From assembly GCF_022201045.2 (NCBI RefSeq), contig NC_068560.1, positions 38,651,001-38,715,000 on the forward strand: a stretch of 64,000 bases of DNA, given 5' to 3'. Each line of letters begins with the position of its first letter. Within the stretch, counting starts at the first letter, position 1. This DNA is from Citrus sinensis. Lineage: Eukaryota; Streptophyta; Magnoliopsida; Sapindales; Rutaceae. Both the position numbers and the translations under genes were made by a program. Positions 11,959-26,109 of this stretch are shown piece by piece. The notes below the pieces were generated by a model. The model saw only the letters and a list, made by a program, of their open reading frames with translations. It was not told where the DNA came from and ran no database searches.

Positions 11959-13978
11959 TCATGAAACATCTGTTTTAACATTCTCCTCAGTCCGGTCTCC
12001 ATTTTTCCGAGCATTAGATTTATGAAATAGAACAGAAAGCTGATCAACAAAAAGTAAATTCTTGACTTGCTCCAACTGTTTCCACTCTTCCTCCATTTGC
12101 AAATCTAAACTCTCAAATCGAATGATCTTATCCTGGATCTCTTTCATCTGCAAAACTCTTTCACATTTAGCTAATAATTTATAATTGAATATGACAGAAA
12201 AAATGACCAAGAATTTTACGCACCTGCACTTCCACAATCCCAGATATAGCTTTCTCAACATCCAACTCTTCCTTCTCGATCAAGGAACTTGCATCTACAG
12301 AAGCTCTTGCCAATGCATTCTGGGTGGCATCACCATTGGATGCAACCTCAGCTTCTGCATGTTGAACCAAGTCAATAACATACTAAGCTGGATGGTCTCA
12401 ACAACAGAAGTTTCCAACTTTTATTAACAGAATAACAGTTAGGGTAACAGCTCGTCGTAAATGGATTTATTTCTTGACTAATAGAAAAGAACTTGGCTAG
12501 GAAGGATTGCTATTCATACCTTGCTGTCTTGTATTTCTCATAAGACTCCCTTTACTTGCTCTATCATCCACATCTGACAGAGTTGTCACAGCTGCTCGAG
12601 CAGCAACTTCAGCAATCTCGACACCAGCCAAAGCCGACAGGAAAGCTGCCTGATAGAAAACGCAAGTAATTATCTTATATAACTTTGGAAAACAGCAATA
12701 AATATAAACATGAAATTGCTCCAACATTGCGAAGTTAGTTAATGCAAGTTACTAATATCTAAAGCAAACTGAAAATACAAGCGTCTGGTTTCTGCAAGGT
12801 AATCCTCCTACAGTTTCTACAAAATCAACAAACTTATTTCCAAGTATCAGAATGGAATCCATCTGATATTCCAGAAATTGGTTTCCATTTTTTCCCTTGA
12901 TTTATCTTGATATGTACTTTGTAAAAGGGCATACCTGAGCCATTATTGGGTTACTTGCATCGGCAAGAGGGGTGAGACGCATTCTCTTACTCGGGGATGT
13001 AGCGCCAACATTTTCCGATTCACTTACAGCATCACTAGGGTTGTTGATAGAAAAAAACTTATTATCCACATCCTCCGAATCTGATTCTTTACAAACAAAT
13101 TCCTGCCCAAAAGGGAGCTTGATAAAATGAGTGATGCAGTCCTTCTCACTTTTACCACTGACATGCTGTGCAACCTTCCTCCAGTCATCACCAAAATGCA
13201 TAATGGCCTCCAGAAGTTGCAAAGTTTCTTTCTCTGTCCAATCCGATCTAGCCTCCTCACTGATCTCGACCCGCCTGAAATCAGACGAGCTAACACCCAC
13301 CCGATGGTTACCACGGACATAGCATCTCGCACAAAGGGTCAAGTCATACTTATCACAAGCAAAACAAGCAATGGTACAAAGGGTCTTGCAACCATTGCAG
13401 AGCCTCTTAGAGGTCTCCTTAAGAGCGGAGGAGGATTCAGCAGAAGCAGCAGAGGACTTGGTCTCTTTATCTTCCCACTTCAAGGTCTTAACAGAAGCAA
13501 AGTAATTAATAAGTCCCCAAGTCTCCAAGAAATCAAACACCCTTCGAATAGATCCCACATCGCCGACAAGAGTCCTCCTCACGTCGGTAAACGTAATCTT
13601 CCTCGACGGGTTCTCTCTATAATGCTTGACTATTGAATCCCTATAGTACCTGTAAACCCTAGGGTTTTTCGATGGCGAACGCGAATCGAAAAATTCCGGA
13701 AGAAATTTGACCTCACATTCACTGATGCTGTCAAATGAAAACCACCCTAAACCCACCAAAAATAATAATAATAAAGAATTCTAAACAATTAGACGAAAGA
13801 AAAATAAAAATTGTCAATTTCGGAGAGGGGCCAACTCACTGGAATAGCTGGGGACGTTAACGACGTCGGGTTCGGAGGAAGAGGGTAGCTCGGGCTTGAC
13901 GGGTGGAGGCGCAAGAGGAGTGGTGGGGTTAACGGCGGACGTTCCCGGAGGTTCTTTAACGGGCGATTTAGCCGCCAT
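11959..13978 (-). CDS. SWI3B: SWI/SNF complex subunit SWI3B
   Basis: A 466-residue protein in five exons on the minus strand: 13978-13840, 13746-12935, 12649-12520, 12354-12224, 12147-11959. Length matches the Arabidopsis protein (about 469). Residues about 48-132 are the SWIRM domain (WFSFDSISECEVKFLPEFFD ... FLETWGLINY), about 163-205 a ZZ-like Cys cluster (CNGCKTLC, CFACDKYDLTLCARCY), about 215-262 the SANT domain (DWTEKETLQLLEAI ... CITHFIKLPFG), then the conserved PLADASNPIMAQAAFLSALAG block, and a C-terminal coiled coil for dimerisation. It is a core scaffold of plant BRM/SYD-class nucleosome remodellers and acts in the nucleus. The exon 1/2 join uses the acceptor at 13747-13748, which gives VPSYSRWFSF, in line with the family; the nearer AG does not keep frame. 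Confidence 0.95.
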
Positions 13979-14005
13979 GAGATAATAAATTCGCTAGCAT
14001 TCCCA

Positions 14006-14012
14006 ACACACA

Positions 14013-14074
<62 letters not shown>
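14006..14074. repeat. Compound (CA)n-(CT)n-(AT)n microsatellite in the SWI3B leader/promoter
   Basis: About 8 bases of CA repeat, then about 45 bases of CT repeat, then about 16 bases of AT repeat, starting 28 bp upstream of the SWI3B start codon. On the transcribed strand this is a (GA)n tract, a common plant leader element that can bind GAGA-binding BPC factors. It should be length-polymorphic. Confidence 0.85.
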
Positions 14075-16009
14075 GCTTCTTAGCAGTCTGCTCTAATTTC
14101 AAATTCAATATATGCCGTAGCCTGTTTGAGATTGCTAATTTGACTTTCGTAGGTTCAAAGTAATTTCAAAAAATAAAAAAGTTAATTTTTTTATTAAATA
14201 AATAGAAACATATTGAGATAATTTTTAAATATAAAAGATAACCAGATAAGTTAAGAGTTTGGTAAAAAAATTAAATTATTTTTCAAAATTTGTGAATTCA
14301 TTTTATGATTTTCAAATTAAAAGATAAAAAAAATTAATATATTAAATAATAAAATATATTGTATTAGTAAATGTGTTTTATTTATTTATTTATTAATTAA
14401 TTAATTATTCAGTGTAGTATATTTTTTAGCACTTATTATAAAATTGAGAACCCCAAATTTTCACTTTGTCATAATCACAAAACTAACCCTAATTGAGTAT
14501 TTTTAAAAATTTTTTATCTATAGTCTAGCATTTCTTCAACGGCAAATCAAATCAAATCAAACTCACTTTCTTCTTCCTTACCTTTCTCTTTATTCTCCTA
14601 AAATCTTTGCTGCGCACCGAAGGCTTTGGAATTTTGATGTGTTTAAGTTCTAATGTATACATCTCACATGTTTAGCGGACGAGGCAGACCCAATACTTCC
14701 TCTTAGAAAACAAAGGCAGGCTTCTCCAATTATGTAACATGCTCATTTGATTTTTTATTTTAGGGTTCGAAATGATGAAGAATTTATACATGCAATTGTA
14801 TGATAAATTTTTTAACATAACTAATCAAATTATGCCATGTGGAAATAGGAAAAAAAAACTACAAAATTAATCGATTCTTCGGTTCAAATGAATTCTCAGC
14901 TTCTTACGTTATAACTAACATTTGGGCTTTTAAGCTTACGCCTAATCGCAATGATATTGCTGTATTCGACTAAACCCCCTTGCCGGTGCTAAACTGGCAA
15001 CCAGGCGCCTACCAATTAATCAATCCACAGATGAAATTTGATTTAGCAGACATTGCCAGGAGTGCGAATGCGAATACACACACACATATGTCTTTGAAAT
15101 TAAATGAACCTGAAGCTTTCCCCATGTTTTGAGGACGGGCTCTCAGACCATAGACGTAACAAATGTTGAACGAGTGTCCAATAAAAAAACCCCTAGAGAA
15201 ACTAATATGCACAAAAGTTTCAATGACATGTAAATACAATGCAGGTCACCAGAGAACACCTTGGTTCTATACACCCAAATGCTGGGACTACGCCTATAAA
15301 AGAATCATAAATTGATTCTAACATGTCTGTTTTGTGTTGTCTTTTTGAGCTTCTTTTTACACTGTCTTATTCCTACATGGCTGCTAAAATCCCCCGTTCT
15401 AGCATCCATCAATGCATGGTTGCATGCCGATACTCATCCTGAGCATCAGCAGCATACGAACTATGAAGTTTTTAGATACACTAAGGTAAATGAAGAGCAC
15501 CCGCGTCTTCCATTTTCCTTCTCCACCCATATGGCACGAGAGCGACTCAGACAATAGACATCTCTGGTGAAAATGACTTTGGATGACCTGCATAATGAAA
15601 AATGAGTAAGATTTAGGTTTGACGAAGATTCTTAAAACAGTATAACAGCAAAATACACACAGATAATGAAGAAAAAAGAAGGAAAAAAAAATAGAATTAT
15701 CTTTCCCAATCCTCTAATCCCAATTGAAGATACCAATATAAAATTATATCATATTTACGAATAACCAGAGAGCTAACAGTAAATCTACAGGAGTGAAGAA
15801 GATAAATTTACCTCTAGAATGCAAGAAAATTAATTTGCAAGGCTAGATCCGAAGCCCGCCACTCAAGTAGCAGTCCCACTACTCTTAGTCCTGCTGCAAT
15901 CTAAGGATACCTGAAAACAAACAGTCCAACCATATTTTAGTACTTGGTAGCAAGATGGGAGTGACAGCATAACTCGAGAGTTTAAATACCACAGACCTTG
16001 ATCAACCTC
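14075..16009. other. Intergenic and probable 3' UTR of the RRM gene
   Basis: No protein-coding exon is supported. The part next to 16009 is the 3' flank of the minus-strand RRM gene; a splice-like donor and acceptors suggest the 3' UTR may be spliced, but I cannot place it. The rest is AT-rich. Confidence 0.4.
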
Positions 16010-19000
16010 TCACCCAGTTGTTTGGTCAGAACCGCCACCTTGCATGAACTGAGATGGAGCAGGAACTAAAAATTGATGTTGTGCTTGTACAGGAGGTATA
16101 CCTGATGAAGCCAATGAAATATATTGATCGGGTCTATTTTACCTAATATTTTTCTTTATGAAACACAATATACTAGATTTTCAAGTTAGGATTTCTCAAT
16201 AATCAGGGGTCTCCTCGTTGACATTTAATCTCTCCTTTTCTCCATCAAGAACCTAAGAATACTGCTCTGTGCTCTCCTGGGGTAGGTTCTCTTTCTAACA
16301 GCCTTTTCAGGTCATCTACCTCTTACCATTTTAACTTCGCTTGGTTATGAGTTTCAAAATTCTAATTTACATTCTTAAGGGCTGAGATATGTGCTTAAGA
16401 CAAAGTAATTCAACCTTGATGTACCACTCACACAAAAGACTTTAGCATACTTGGCTATTTTCTGTTTAGCTACTGATTGGATATGAAACCTAGATAAAAC
16501 AATAAAGCTTGACTTTAAAATTTCAAGATTCTCCAAAACAACTCCATCAACCTAATTGAATCCTGGAGTAGCATGCACCGGCAAAATATTAAAACTCAAA
16601 GGGGACTATATGTTCATATTCATATAAATGATGGTCCAACAATCTTCGATAAGTGCGCGTTCAGTGGATAAATAAATCTTCATAAAGCATTATTCAGCAT
16701 AAAGTGTTTCGTCACAAAGCAGGTGATCCTTTAGTCACACGGATTATGAACTTGTGTGATACGTATAAAGAGGCTCTAACATCATTGGTGTATGCCAGTG
16801 TTTGGGGCAGGATGTAAAAAGAAAAATCATACTTTCAATATATGGTTTCTAAGACAATAAAATTTACCAGTAGGATATGGTGCTTGAACTGTCGGCAGAG
16901 GTGATGTTGTGATTGCATTTAAATTTGGTCCACCGAACTGCATAATCTGATGACCAGGCATTCCATATCCCTGCACTGGTGTATAAGCATGGCTTCCAGG
17001 GATTGTTTGACCCAGTTGCCCATAAGGATAGACAGCCGTGTTGACTGTCCCAGGTACTCCATATATTGGAACGTACTGCTGGTATGGATTGTAAATACCC
17101 TACCATTAGGACAAGAACATGCAACAGATAGAAGTAATCAGCACAGCAAAAACATTAAACCCTCAAAATAAGTAAATTTTGATTGCTCCAACCAAGATGG
17201 AGTACCATATACCTGGGGGTAAACATATTCGGGTCCATATGTAGCATACCTGCATAGGTACGACAACCATTCAATAAACGGAATATCAATATTAACAAAA
17301 CTTTGGGGGTAGATTGAGAATGTAGGTGTGAGAGATGACACTGCATGGAATAAATGGTGAATGTTATATACATTATCCATAGCATAGATGGGATCCAAGT
17401 GTACCATCTGCACTAAAGGCAACATTCTCCTATTCTATGAAGGAGCCATCCCTAGTACATCCAAAATAAACTAATAAAAGATAGACCTGAAAACTGAAAC
17501 CAAGATTTATCAGTTTCTTTTATGGTTCTTATAGAAAAAAGAACATGATTCTTGCCTGTACAATAAACATTGAACTTGGGCACATATCATCTGCAACTAC
17601 CACCTGCAATTACCAATCACACTATGTCACATCTCTGTAGTTTGGACCACATCATCAACCTTGAAATCTAGGGAAATGTTTAATTATTCCTAGAGCAACT
17701 TAAACCCTAAACTCACATTCAATTTTGTGATTGGTAAATGCATAAACTGGCAACAAAGGAAAACAGAATGATGGAAGAAAGAAATGTAGTTGCAAAGGAG
17801 ATGTACCCAATTAAACTGAACGACTGCTAATCTTTCCACCAGACATAGGAAAGAATTGATGATCACATATTGACAACATAAGGCTATTAAGACACATTCA
17901 CCCTAAAGCTGTCACTTACAAACAGATATAAAGGCCAATATAGGGAAATATGCATATCTTTCTCTACATGGAGTGCAGGGCCATGACCTGGCCGACTAAA
18001 GAGTTACTCAGTCAGTCAGTCAGTCACATGCAAGGCGAGAAGCTCTAACACTAAAATTTGCAAGTCCATTAGCTTTGACAAAAGCACAAAGGGAGGAGCA
18101 GAAGCCAAACTGATTCTGCTGTGGACTTTAGTAATTAACAAATTTTAATTTATAATCAAAACTTACAACTTACCCATAAGAAGGATACACCATTCCCTGT
18201 TGGTAGTTGTAAGGAAGTGGTTGCTGGTAGCCAAAACTTCCAATGTAAGGTCCCCGTGTAGCTTGAGTACTGCCACTGAATAGAGTAGCTGGTCTCAGAC
18301 GTCCTACATGTATCAGAAAAGTAATCATGATGCAATAGATAATAGAACTGCCAAATGAAACATATGTTGCACATATAGGCCAACTAAACACAATAGATAT
18401 GATACCATAGAGCACTTGTGGCCGAGGTCGCCCAAGTGAAGCCAAATTACAATTTGCTCGCCTACCATCAATGAATGGAGTTGGATCAGCACAGGCTCTC
18501 CTAGCAGCCTCTGGTTCTCGAAAAGTCACCTACACCCTCCATACAAATACAAACAGAAAACCAAGTCATTGTACAACCATGAATTTCACCTCACACATCA
18601 GCTAACAAGTGTCAACAACAGCAATCACTTGAGAATAACACTAACCAAGCAATAATAAGTATACTCTATCACTATTAATCTGACATTTGGCACTTTTTGA
18701 TCATCCCAAATAGGATGCACAAATAACATCATATACCATTGCACTGAATTCAAGAGATCAGGCTGTTCCACGAAAATCCAAACTTGAATATACTGAACAA
18801 AATTAACCAGGATATCAATAACTACTCACAAAGCCATAGCCTTTGGATCGCCCAGTATTCTTATCAGTGATAACGACAGCCTCAAGAATCTCACCGAATT
18901 GCTCGAAATATCGTCTCATGGTCTCACTTTGAGTCTCCCAAGCAAGTCCTCCAACAAAGACTTTAGTGTAAGTGGTATCTCCAAAAGGAGAATTCAAATA

Positions 19001-19060
19001 CTGAAACCCTGAACTCGAACTCGATCCCGAGCCAGGACCCGGAATCGACTGATAAGCCAT
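16010..19060 (-). CDS. RRM RNA-binding protein (RBM24/ARP1-like)
   Basis: A 281-residue protein in six exons on the minus strand: 19060-18830, 18529-18406, 18303-18174, 17249-17213, 17099-16868, 16101-16010 (TGA at 16012-16010). All introns are GT-AG. One RRM covers residues about 30-105 with RNP2 VFVGGLAW and RNP1 KGYGFVTF; the first intron falls inside RNP1 between GF and VTF, as in related plant genes. The tail is rich in Gly, Tyr, Gln and Pro ([32 protein letters not shown]), i.e. low-complexity and prone to phase separation. The family binds mRNA and includes the ABA-responsive ARP1 of Arabidopsis; my closest recollection is At1g76460. The target RNAs are unknown. Confidence 0.92.
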
Positions 19061-20882
19061 CAAATATACGAAAAGGATAGATAATTACTATAAACAAACA
19101 AACAGAACAAGACTGAATGAAGAATCCTATCGATAGACACAGAGAAAGAGAAAGAGAAAGAAAAAGACAAAGAAAGAAGGAGAAGAAAAAAGATGATCAA
19201 TTGGATAGAATCAAGTGATACTAAAGTAAACCCAATCGATAAAAACCCACATGATAAAGGAGAAACCCTATATAAACCCTTGAAATGGAAGATAAAATAT
19301 ACTAGGAATCCACAGAATTGAAAGGGAATCGAAGAAGAACATGGTGAGCTAACGCTTTGATGAAAAGATGACAAGAAAAAGATCAGATAAATAGGAGAAA
19401 AAGGAAAAGGAAGAGGAAAAACCCTAGATGGGCCAGCAAGAGTGGGTGGTGGGTATAAGTTTGTATGGGAAAAGTTGGTCACAGAAGAGCAGTTTGTAAA
19501 AAAGAATCTAAGAAGGTAAAATCGTGATACTAATAGTGGCTTTGGCAAATAATTATTTTTATACACCAGTAATAGGACTGTTGAGGAAGAGAAAGGATGG
19601 ATTTGTTTTTAATCTTTTTCATTGATTCCGTAGCAGTTGTTGATGGTGATGATGGTGGCGAGCTAAGAGCGTAAGATGAAGAAGAAGGGCAGACTGGGTA
19701 GTCATGATTTGCACTGAAGAAACGCATAACAAAGTTGAAAAAGTATAATAACATTTCAATACCAATATTTTGCAAAAACTTCAAATGGAAACATAGTTTA
19801 CACTTTTCCAACAAAATGCCCCTCCTGCTGCTGCTGCTGTAGTGGCGTCGTGAGTTTTTATTTATTTATTTATTTATTTTAAATTTCAATTTACTGTAGT
19901 GCTTTGGAAAATGATAAATTAGAATAGTATATTGTGTATATACCATTAATTCACCTTGCAACAACAGCAAGTCAGGAACCGCACGAAAAATAGAAACGTC
20001 ATCACACAGGGCACACGACCTCCCGTCCCGCTTCCGTTCTCCACTTCTCCCTGATAACATAATGGACCTATTTGAAAAGAATGAACAGATCAACTTGATT
20101 TTTTATTTTGTCAAGAATTAGAGACTCTGAGATTATATAAAACGCAGGACACTCTTTTTGTCTTCGAGAGTTCTCAAACAAAGCAAAGCCAGATTGGGAT
20201 TGTGTGGACGCGGGGCCCGCTCTCTAACTCTCTAACCCTATCTAATCTCTAAACCCTAATTTTCTTTTTTTTTTCTTTTCTTTTATTTATTTATTTATAT
20301 TTTTTTTTTCACACGTCCGATAAAAGAAACTGTCCCACGCACCACACACACAGAAGGCAGAAGCAGAAGAACAGAGCACACGGAGCTAACGCGGTCTCTG
20401 TCCAGTCGGCGACAAATAATTTGCTTAGTATCTACAAAATCTGCTTTGTCATTTACTTCTGTACGATCTTATTTCATCTTTCTGTTTATAGTAGCGCAAC
20501 AAGTTTGTTATTCCAGTTCGGCTTGTCCTTGTCTTTAAAACTACTTTGTCATTTACTGCTACGATCATTCAAAAAAAAAAAAAAAAAAATTAAATAAATA
20601 ACTAACTACTCCCACACCATAAAAGCAAAATTCTCACAAATTTATTTTCATTTCACTAATTGTCTCAATACAAACACTGTCAGTGGAGGGATTAGAAGTA
20701 GGCAGAATTACACACAAGTGACAGCCGATCCAAATTGGACCTTTCGATTTTCTTATTTGTTACTTATTCCTTCTATTCTGATTTTTTTCAAAACCAATTG
20801 GCTCAGTCAATATTTGGGTTCAATATAAAATCACACCGAAATTTAAAAATACTTTAAAATTTGATCAAAGACAATTGATAAC
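19061..20882. other. Upstream region of the RRM gene
   Basis: Contains the promoter and probably a spliced leader of the minus-strand RRM gene. There is a purine-rich stretch near 19141-19190, a short CTG repeat near 19828-19842, a TTTA repeat near 19858-19880 and an A run near 20572-20589. A TC-rich, CA-rich strip at 20200-20370 looks like a leader or promoter edge. No second gene is supported. Confidence 0.4.
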
Positions 20883-21470
20883 TAAGGGATAATTTGGTAA
20901 TTTTGTAGCTTTTTAGAATAATTGATGTCAGTTGTGGCTGTATAGATAATTAGTTAAACGTTTAATAATAATTTTTTTTATATAAATGTTGTGAGCTTTA
21001 AAAGTAGATGTATGCGTTTAGTAAATTTTATTGTTAAATTACCGTAAAAATGTAAATGATTGAGTTGAACATAATACTAAATAAAATTGATTTACAATTT
21101 TATAAAATATTTTTAAATGAAATAAAAATTTTATAGTATTAATTTAATTTTATTTTTTGCTATCTTGATACAATTGATGATTATGATGATAATTTCTTTA
21201 AAGTTAATGATCTTATTTCCTAATTAATAATGATAATTTTATATTTTTATAATGAATATTAGGAATTGTATTCAATATAAAAGTGATTTTCAAAGTCATC
21301 TTTTTTAAAAAACTACTCATTTTTTGCTTTTCAAAATGTATTGTAGAATTTGGTGATTTTGCTAAAAGTGATTTGTAAAATAAATTTACCAAACACCAAA
21401 ATTAATTTATAGCCTTTTAAAATCACATTTAAGTCTCCCAAAAGTAATTTCAAATGTGCCCTAAGTCTAA
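20883..21470. repeat. Dispersed AT-rich repeat, copy A
   Basis: This stretch resembles 36150-36857 in the same order of blocks: AATAATTG...CAGTTGTG near the left, then GTAAATTTTA(C/T)TGTTAAATT, then AAAGTGATTT, ACCAAACAC(C/T)AAAATTA and a right end in TCCCAAAA...CCCTA. The shared order indicates two copies of one non-autonomous element, probably hAT-like, but I cannot fix the target duplication. Confidence 0.5.
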
Positions 21471-21619
21471 CCAGTTTGGTTTGTATTGGTTAAATTATTT
21501 TCTAAAATTTGTTTCATTCAATTCAAAATATCAAACATTATTTTGTTTGATACTAGTTAAACATCATTACACAATTTAAATGGATAAGTTTACATTTTGT
21601 GAAGTATGGACTTTAAAAT

Positions 21620-22157
21620 GAGTGGAGCTATTTGATCCCACTAATATACACTTTACACCTATTTCTTCACTACAGCATTAGGGATTTTAAAGATTTAAAT
21701 TTTACTCTATGCACCGACTTAAATACCAAAATTACCCTTATAAACTAAAATCAAATAAATTTCCAAACAATTTTTCTTTCATCTTCTCTTGCTCTTTCTC
21801 TAGTGTTTGGACGATTACATCTCTCTTCCTCAATCAAATCACAATTGAACATGGTAGTTGAAGAAGAACTATGCCGGTTTATCAATGCGAAGAGAATAAA
21901 ATGAAAAAAAAAAATTCAAAATGCTGTAAATATATATGGAGAATTTTTTAATTACCATTGATATTGAATAAAATTAGCATTTCAAGGTAGGAACATAGGT
22001 AATAATTGTTAATCCATAATGTAGATGAGTAAAATTATTAGTTTTTAATTCATGATATCGTGTCTTTTGTAGTAAATTATTTAATGGATTTTATGGTAAT
22101 AAAAATAATAATAAATGAGTGTAAAAAATATTTTAGTGGGTTCAAATAGTTCCATTC
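21620..22157. mobile_element. hAT-like MITE 1 (538 bp)
   Basis: The left end GAGTGGAGCTATTTGA and the inverted right end GAATGGAACTATTTGA form terminal inverted repeats, continuing into CCCACTAA on both sides. Flanking 8-mers are TTTAAAAT (21612-21619) and TTTAAAAA (22158-22165), a 7/8 match, as expected of an aged 8-bp target duplication. There is no transposase. Confidence 0.75.
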
Positions 22158-23299
22158 TTTAAAAAATTATGATTGATTCATTTTATTATTCTTATTTATG
22201 CTTGCTTTTTATACTATTTTACGGAATGGGCATTTAGTATTTTGTCCGTATATATATTTATACAATTATACACTAATATACACAGACACGTAAAGGGTGT
22301 AAAGGGTAATGGCAACGGTGATGGAGCTGTCCACGCAACTAATTCGTAATGGATGAAGTCGCAGGCTGGCCGCGACAACAAGTACGTCATCATTATTGTT
22401 ATTTATTTTTTTTCTTCTCATTTACAGTGGTTGGTATGATTTCATGAGAAGTTATCACCAATGCTCCGTCTCATTATAACAAAAACCAACTTGTGCCCAC
22501 CCAGAAAACAGAAAGTCTTGAAGAACCAATGCATTACTGACAGGTTTCAACTTCATAATACTAACTTTTTTTTTTAATTTTTTGGGGGGTGAAGGGACGT
22601 ATGCCATTAATTTAATTGGGCAACGAACGGTTTGGCTTTGTTTGAACCAGTGGCTAGGGTGAGGGTTTAAGGGGGTCCAATTACACCTGTTTTTTGGGGC
22701 CACGATGGCATTTTTGTATTAAAGTGTTGTAAGGAAAAAACACTTAATGAAAGAGACAGAAACATCCTTTGTATTCTTCGAAGCGGTTACGAAAATTTAT
22801 ATGCTCCCTGTGTCGTGGTCCCTTAACGGTTTAAGTAAGTAGTAAAAGGAAAACGATATTCTCACCAGTATAACATCTTTATTATTATTATTTTTTTATA
22901 ATCCCACCAACTGTTTCACCAGAGCTTGGAAGAAACCCCTTTTATCTTATGATTTGCTTCAAATTTTTACTGAAATTCATGTACAGTTTGTACTGAAATC
23001 ATATGAAGCATAACTGAATCCTCGGCATGATTTCATAATGCCCATTGCCTCGTGAGTTGGGTGAAAATGTGAATTAAGGATCCAATTGTCACGTGAGAAT
23101 ATCTCGCTCGTTCTAATATGAGAAAGTGTTACCTACTAAATCATTACTCAAATTACCCATTAGATCTTGTAATTTTGATGACAAGATTCACAGGAACACG
23201 AAAAAGAAGGCTGTAATTATGGGATTCAACAGCTACCTTGACTTGAGAACTTTTGCAAGTAGCCCCAAGGGACATGTGGCGGATGGATTAATCATTTAC
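22158..23299. other. Intergenic, no gene seen
   Basis: AT-rich DNA between the MITE and the CRL pseudogene. No exon, RNA gene or clear repeat is supported. Confidence 0.4.
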
Positions 23300-25069
23300 C
23301 AAGGCATCAACAAGTGTCCTCTCGAATGGCCTATACTTCCATCCTAAGTTCTTCGACTTCTCTGAGCTCAACTTCACCAACGTCTCTACATCACCGAAAC
23401 TGCAATGACATACACAAAAGATAAGGACCGTACGGAAAATAAAAAGAAATGGAAAATTTATGGCAGCTGGGGTGTGCAGCTATTGATCAAGAGTCCCTTT
23501 TGGGTTTTGGCCACTGTACTGTACGTCTTCGTAATTTTGTTTTGGTGAATGGCGTTTGGTACCATTAGCCCACGTCTGCTAGCTTTTCAAAATATATATA
23601 TATATATATATATCTCAAATGGGGATCCAGGACGGTGTTACACACTTATTTCACCCCTTGGGATAGTCGTAATTAATTAGGATAAACGCTCTTCAGCTTT
23701 TGCCCACCGCATCTGTCTTCTCGGACACATGCAAGATTGCATCAGCCGCATCACGAACATCAATGAATTAATGCGCGCATGCCATAGCTGCTGTTTCAGA
23801 TCCATCTGGTTTTCATAATGTATAGTATGGTTTCCAGATGAAAAATCAATAGGCAAATTGCCAGCAGAAACTTATGTAGCTGGTAGTCATTTGTAGAATT
23901 ATGACAGTCGGCAATAGTAACCTAGCTTAGCTAGGCATGATACACGCAGTTTCAGCACTTATTCAAAATCCTGTCCGAGTATCAACATGGAATGATGTGG
24001 TTGGTGATGAGAATAATTAAGAATTCATAGAAGTTTTAGCCGACTGTGATCATTGTGGGCAGCGCAGTTGGGTTTCAATTGATTATTAATTCTTGCTTTG
24101 CAATGTTGTATCATGGCATTTTCAAATCTAGAAATGAAAAGGAATAATTCTAGTGTAAGAGGACAGAAACCTCTCAAAACTCAAGTACGTTAGGAGGAAT
24201 AAGCAGTTGAATTTCTTCGTGGATTGCAGCACCGGCCCAATAATCATGGATGGACAAATTGTCACTATGTTGAGTTCACCTCTTTTCACGCACTCCCCAA
24301 GTTTCAGTTTCTGCTATAGTTTTAGCGACACAATCAATACCATTGCTGACCGTGACCGATGTTCAGATGAACTAGGTTAGTTCGTCATGAACCATAAAAG
24401 AATGGAAAAGGATTAGTATGAATTTGATATGTTGGTTGAACACCTCAATTGCCTTACAAAATTCCAAGTCAGTCCAGCATTCCAAGTCAGTCCAGCATTC
24501 CTCATCCTTAGCCTGACCTTTTAGCCAATTGATGACACAGCCACAACCTTTTCCACTTTGGCTTTTATGCATGCATTTAGCACGTTTCTTGTACCAGTAA
24601 CAGCTGGCTGCATTTGTTCAACCAGCATCAATATTATGACACTCTGTTTTTGTTACCAAATTTTTCACATGGATTGAAAAGGGACTCAGGTAGGATTCTT
24701 GCCTCTGGATTAAATGCGCTAACTTGAGAGGCTACTCGGCAGCTAACCATGGAAAACGCCTTCGCACCCTTCAATTGCGGAAAGACCCTCATAGTCTAGC
24801 AAATCAGTCTTGAAGAGATGCAGGGTTTTCATCAGAAGCATTGTCCAATTTCTTTGGATGTGCATTCTTCTTGTCGCCTGAAAACAAATTGCGGGAGTCA
24901 AGTTAATAGACAAAGTAAACGAAGAAGAGCGTGACAGTTAGATTAGAAACTTACTAGGGTCTCTAACAGTCCCATGGACAATGTAACCTTGAGAATGTAG
25001 AAATTGGACAACCCATGACGCCAGGTATTCTTAGTCACCTATCACACAAACTTTTTCTGTCTCTCCCAT
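23300..25069 (-). pseudogene. Cinnamoyl-CoA reductase-like (CRL) pseudogene, nearly full length
   Basis: Read on the minus strand, pieces of a CCR-like SDR appear in the right order: start MGETEKVCVIGD then a stop and EYLASWVVQFL ... YIVHGTVRDP (25069-24963); GDKKNAHPKKLDNASDENP, a frameshift, then TDLLDYEGLSAIEGCEGVFH (about 24882-24740); PAVTGTRNVLNACIKAKVEK (about 24602-24540); DEECWTDLE repeated by a 17-18 bp tandem duplication then FCK (about 24530-24460); IVTICPSMIIGPVLQST (about 24280-24190); DVRDAADAILHVSEK (about 23765-23695); and LGWKYRPFERTLVDAL (about 23350-23300). In living members this NADPH enzyme reduces cinnamoyl-CoA-like or related aldehyde substrates. Stops, frameshifts and a lost catalytic YxxxK block make it dead. 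Confidence 0.85.
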
Positions 25070-26109
25070 TTCTCTAATCAGTTAGAGGTCTGCTAGCTTC
25101 GGAATTGCACTTCTATGGCTGCCTACTGAGGTCCAAGTTGACAAATAAAAGAGAAAAGTTCTTAGGGTTGTTGATTATAACGTCTTTTTCTATGCTGGCA
25201 TACATTTAATATCAAAATGCTGCCGTGTTTTGTGTCTGTTTGCTATTGCAAAATGATAAAGAAGTGAAAAACCTAAGCCTTTTTCAGACATTGACATCAT
25301 ATTATATTACTTCAGTCAACAATCATCTACCAAATTATTGATAGTGTCCAAAAGAATCAGCACGACTAGAAAGGGGTTTTATAACTAGTACAAAACCGTT
25401 GCTTGCATAGATGTATATCTGCTTCTAGAATATAGCACTGAAGAGGTAAAAACTTTTCCAGGTTCGACTTAATTTCAAACTCACTATGAAAGCAACTCGG
25501 TTACTTTTCAAAAACATGTCGCCATGTTTGGGTCCAATGTACCCACTTAGAACCAATTTCCAGCAAGAGCTTTAGGGTTGCTTGAGAGAATTGCTAGACT
25601 GTTGGTAACTGACACAAGAAGTGTAAGAACTACTTGGGAACATGTCATTTTTCCTAGAAAATTGAACAATTTTAAGATAGATGCTTCTATTGCATTCCAG
25701 CAGAGATCTTCAGCACATGTAATATAGATAATGAATGAAATAAGCAGGCAGACTGATGCAACAGAACTCTATGAGATATCTCGAATGCAAGCGACCTACA
25801 AGTGACCTAAACATAACCTATTAAGTGTCCTAATTAAAAATGGCCAACAAATGAGCTTCACCTAATTTTCAACTGCTTTAATATAAAGTTCACCAAGAAA
25901 TTGTACTTCAGCCATTACAATACAAAGAAAATTTATTTCATCCATTCATTTACAGGAGACACAAAATAACATTGATATTCCAACTATAGATAGCATCTTC
26001 CTTGGAGGAAGATAGGAAAGCTGTTTACATAGTCTGGGACTAACTTTTACAAGCCTGCCTCAAACATGTAATTGAGAGAGCATGGTTTAACATCAAATCC
26101 CACTACGCT
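25070..26109. other. Spacer between the two CRL pseudogenes
   Basis: No exon remnant is recognised. Probably decayed flank of the tandem duplication. Confidence 0.35.
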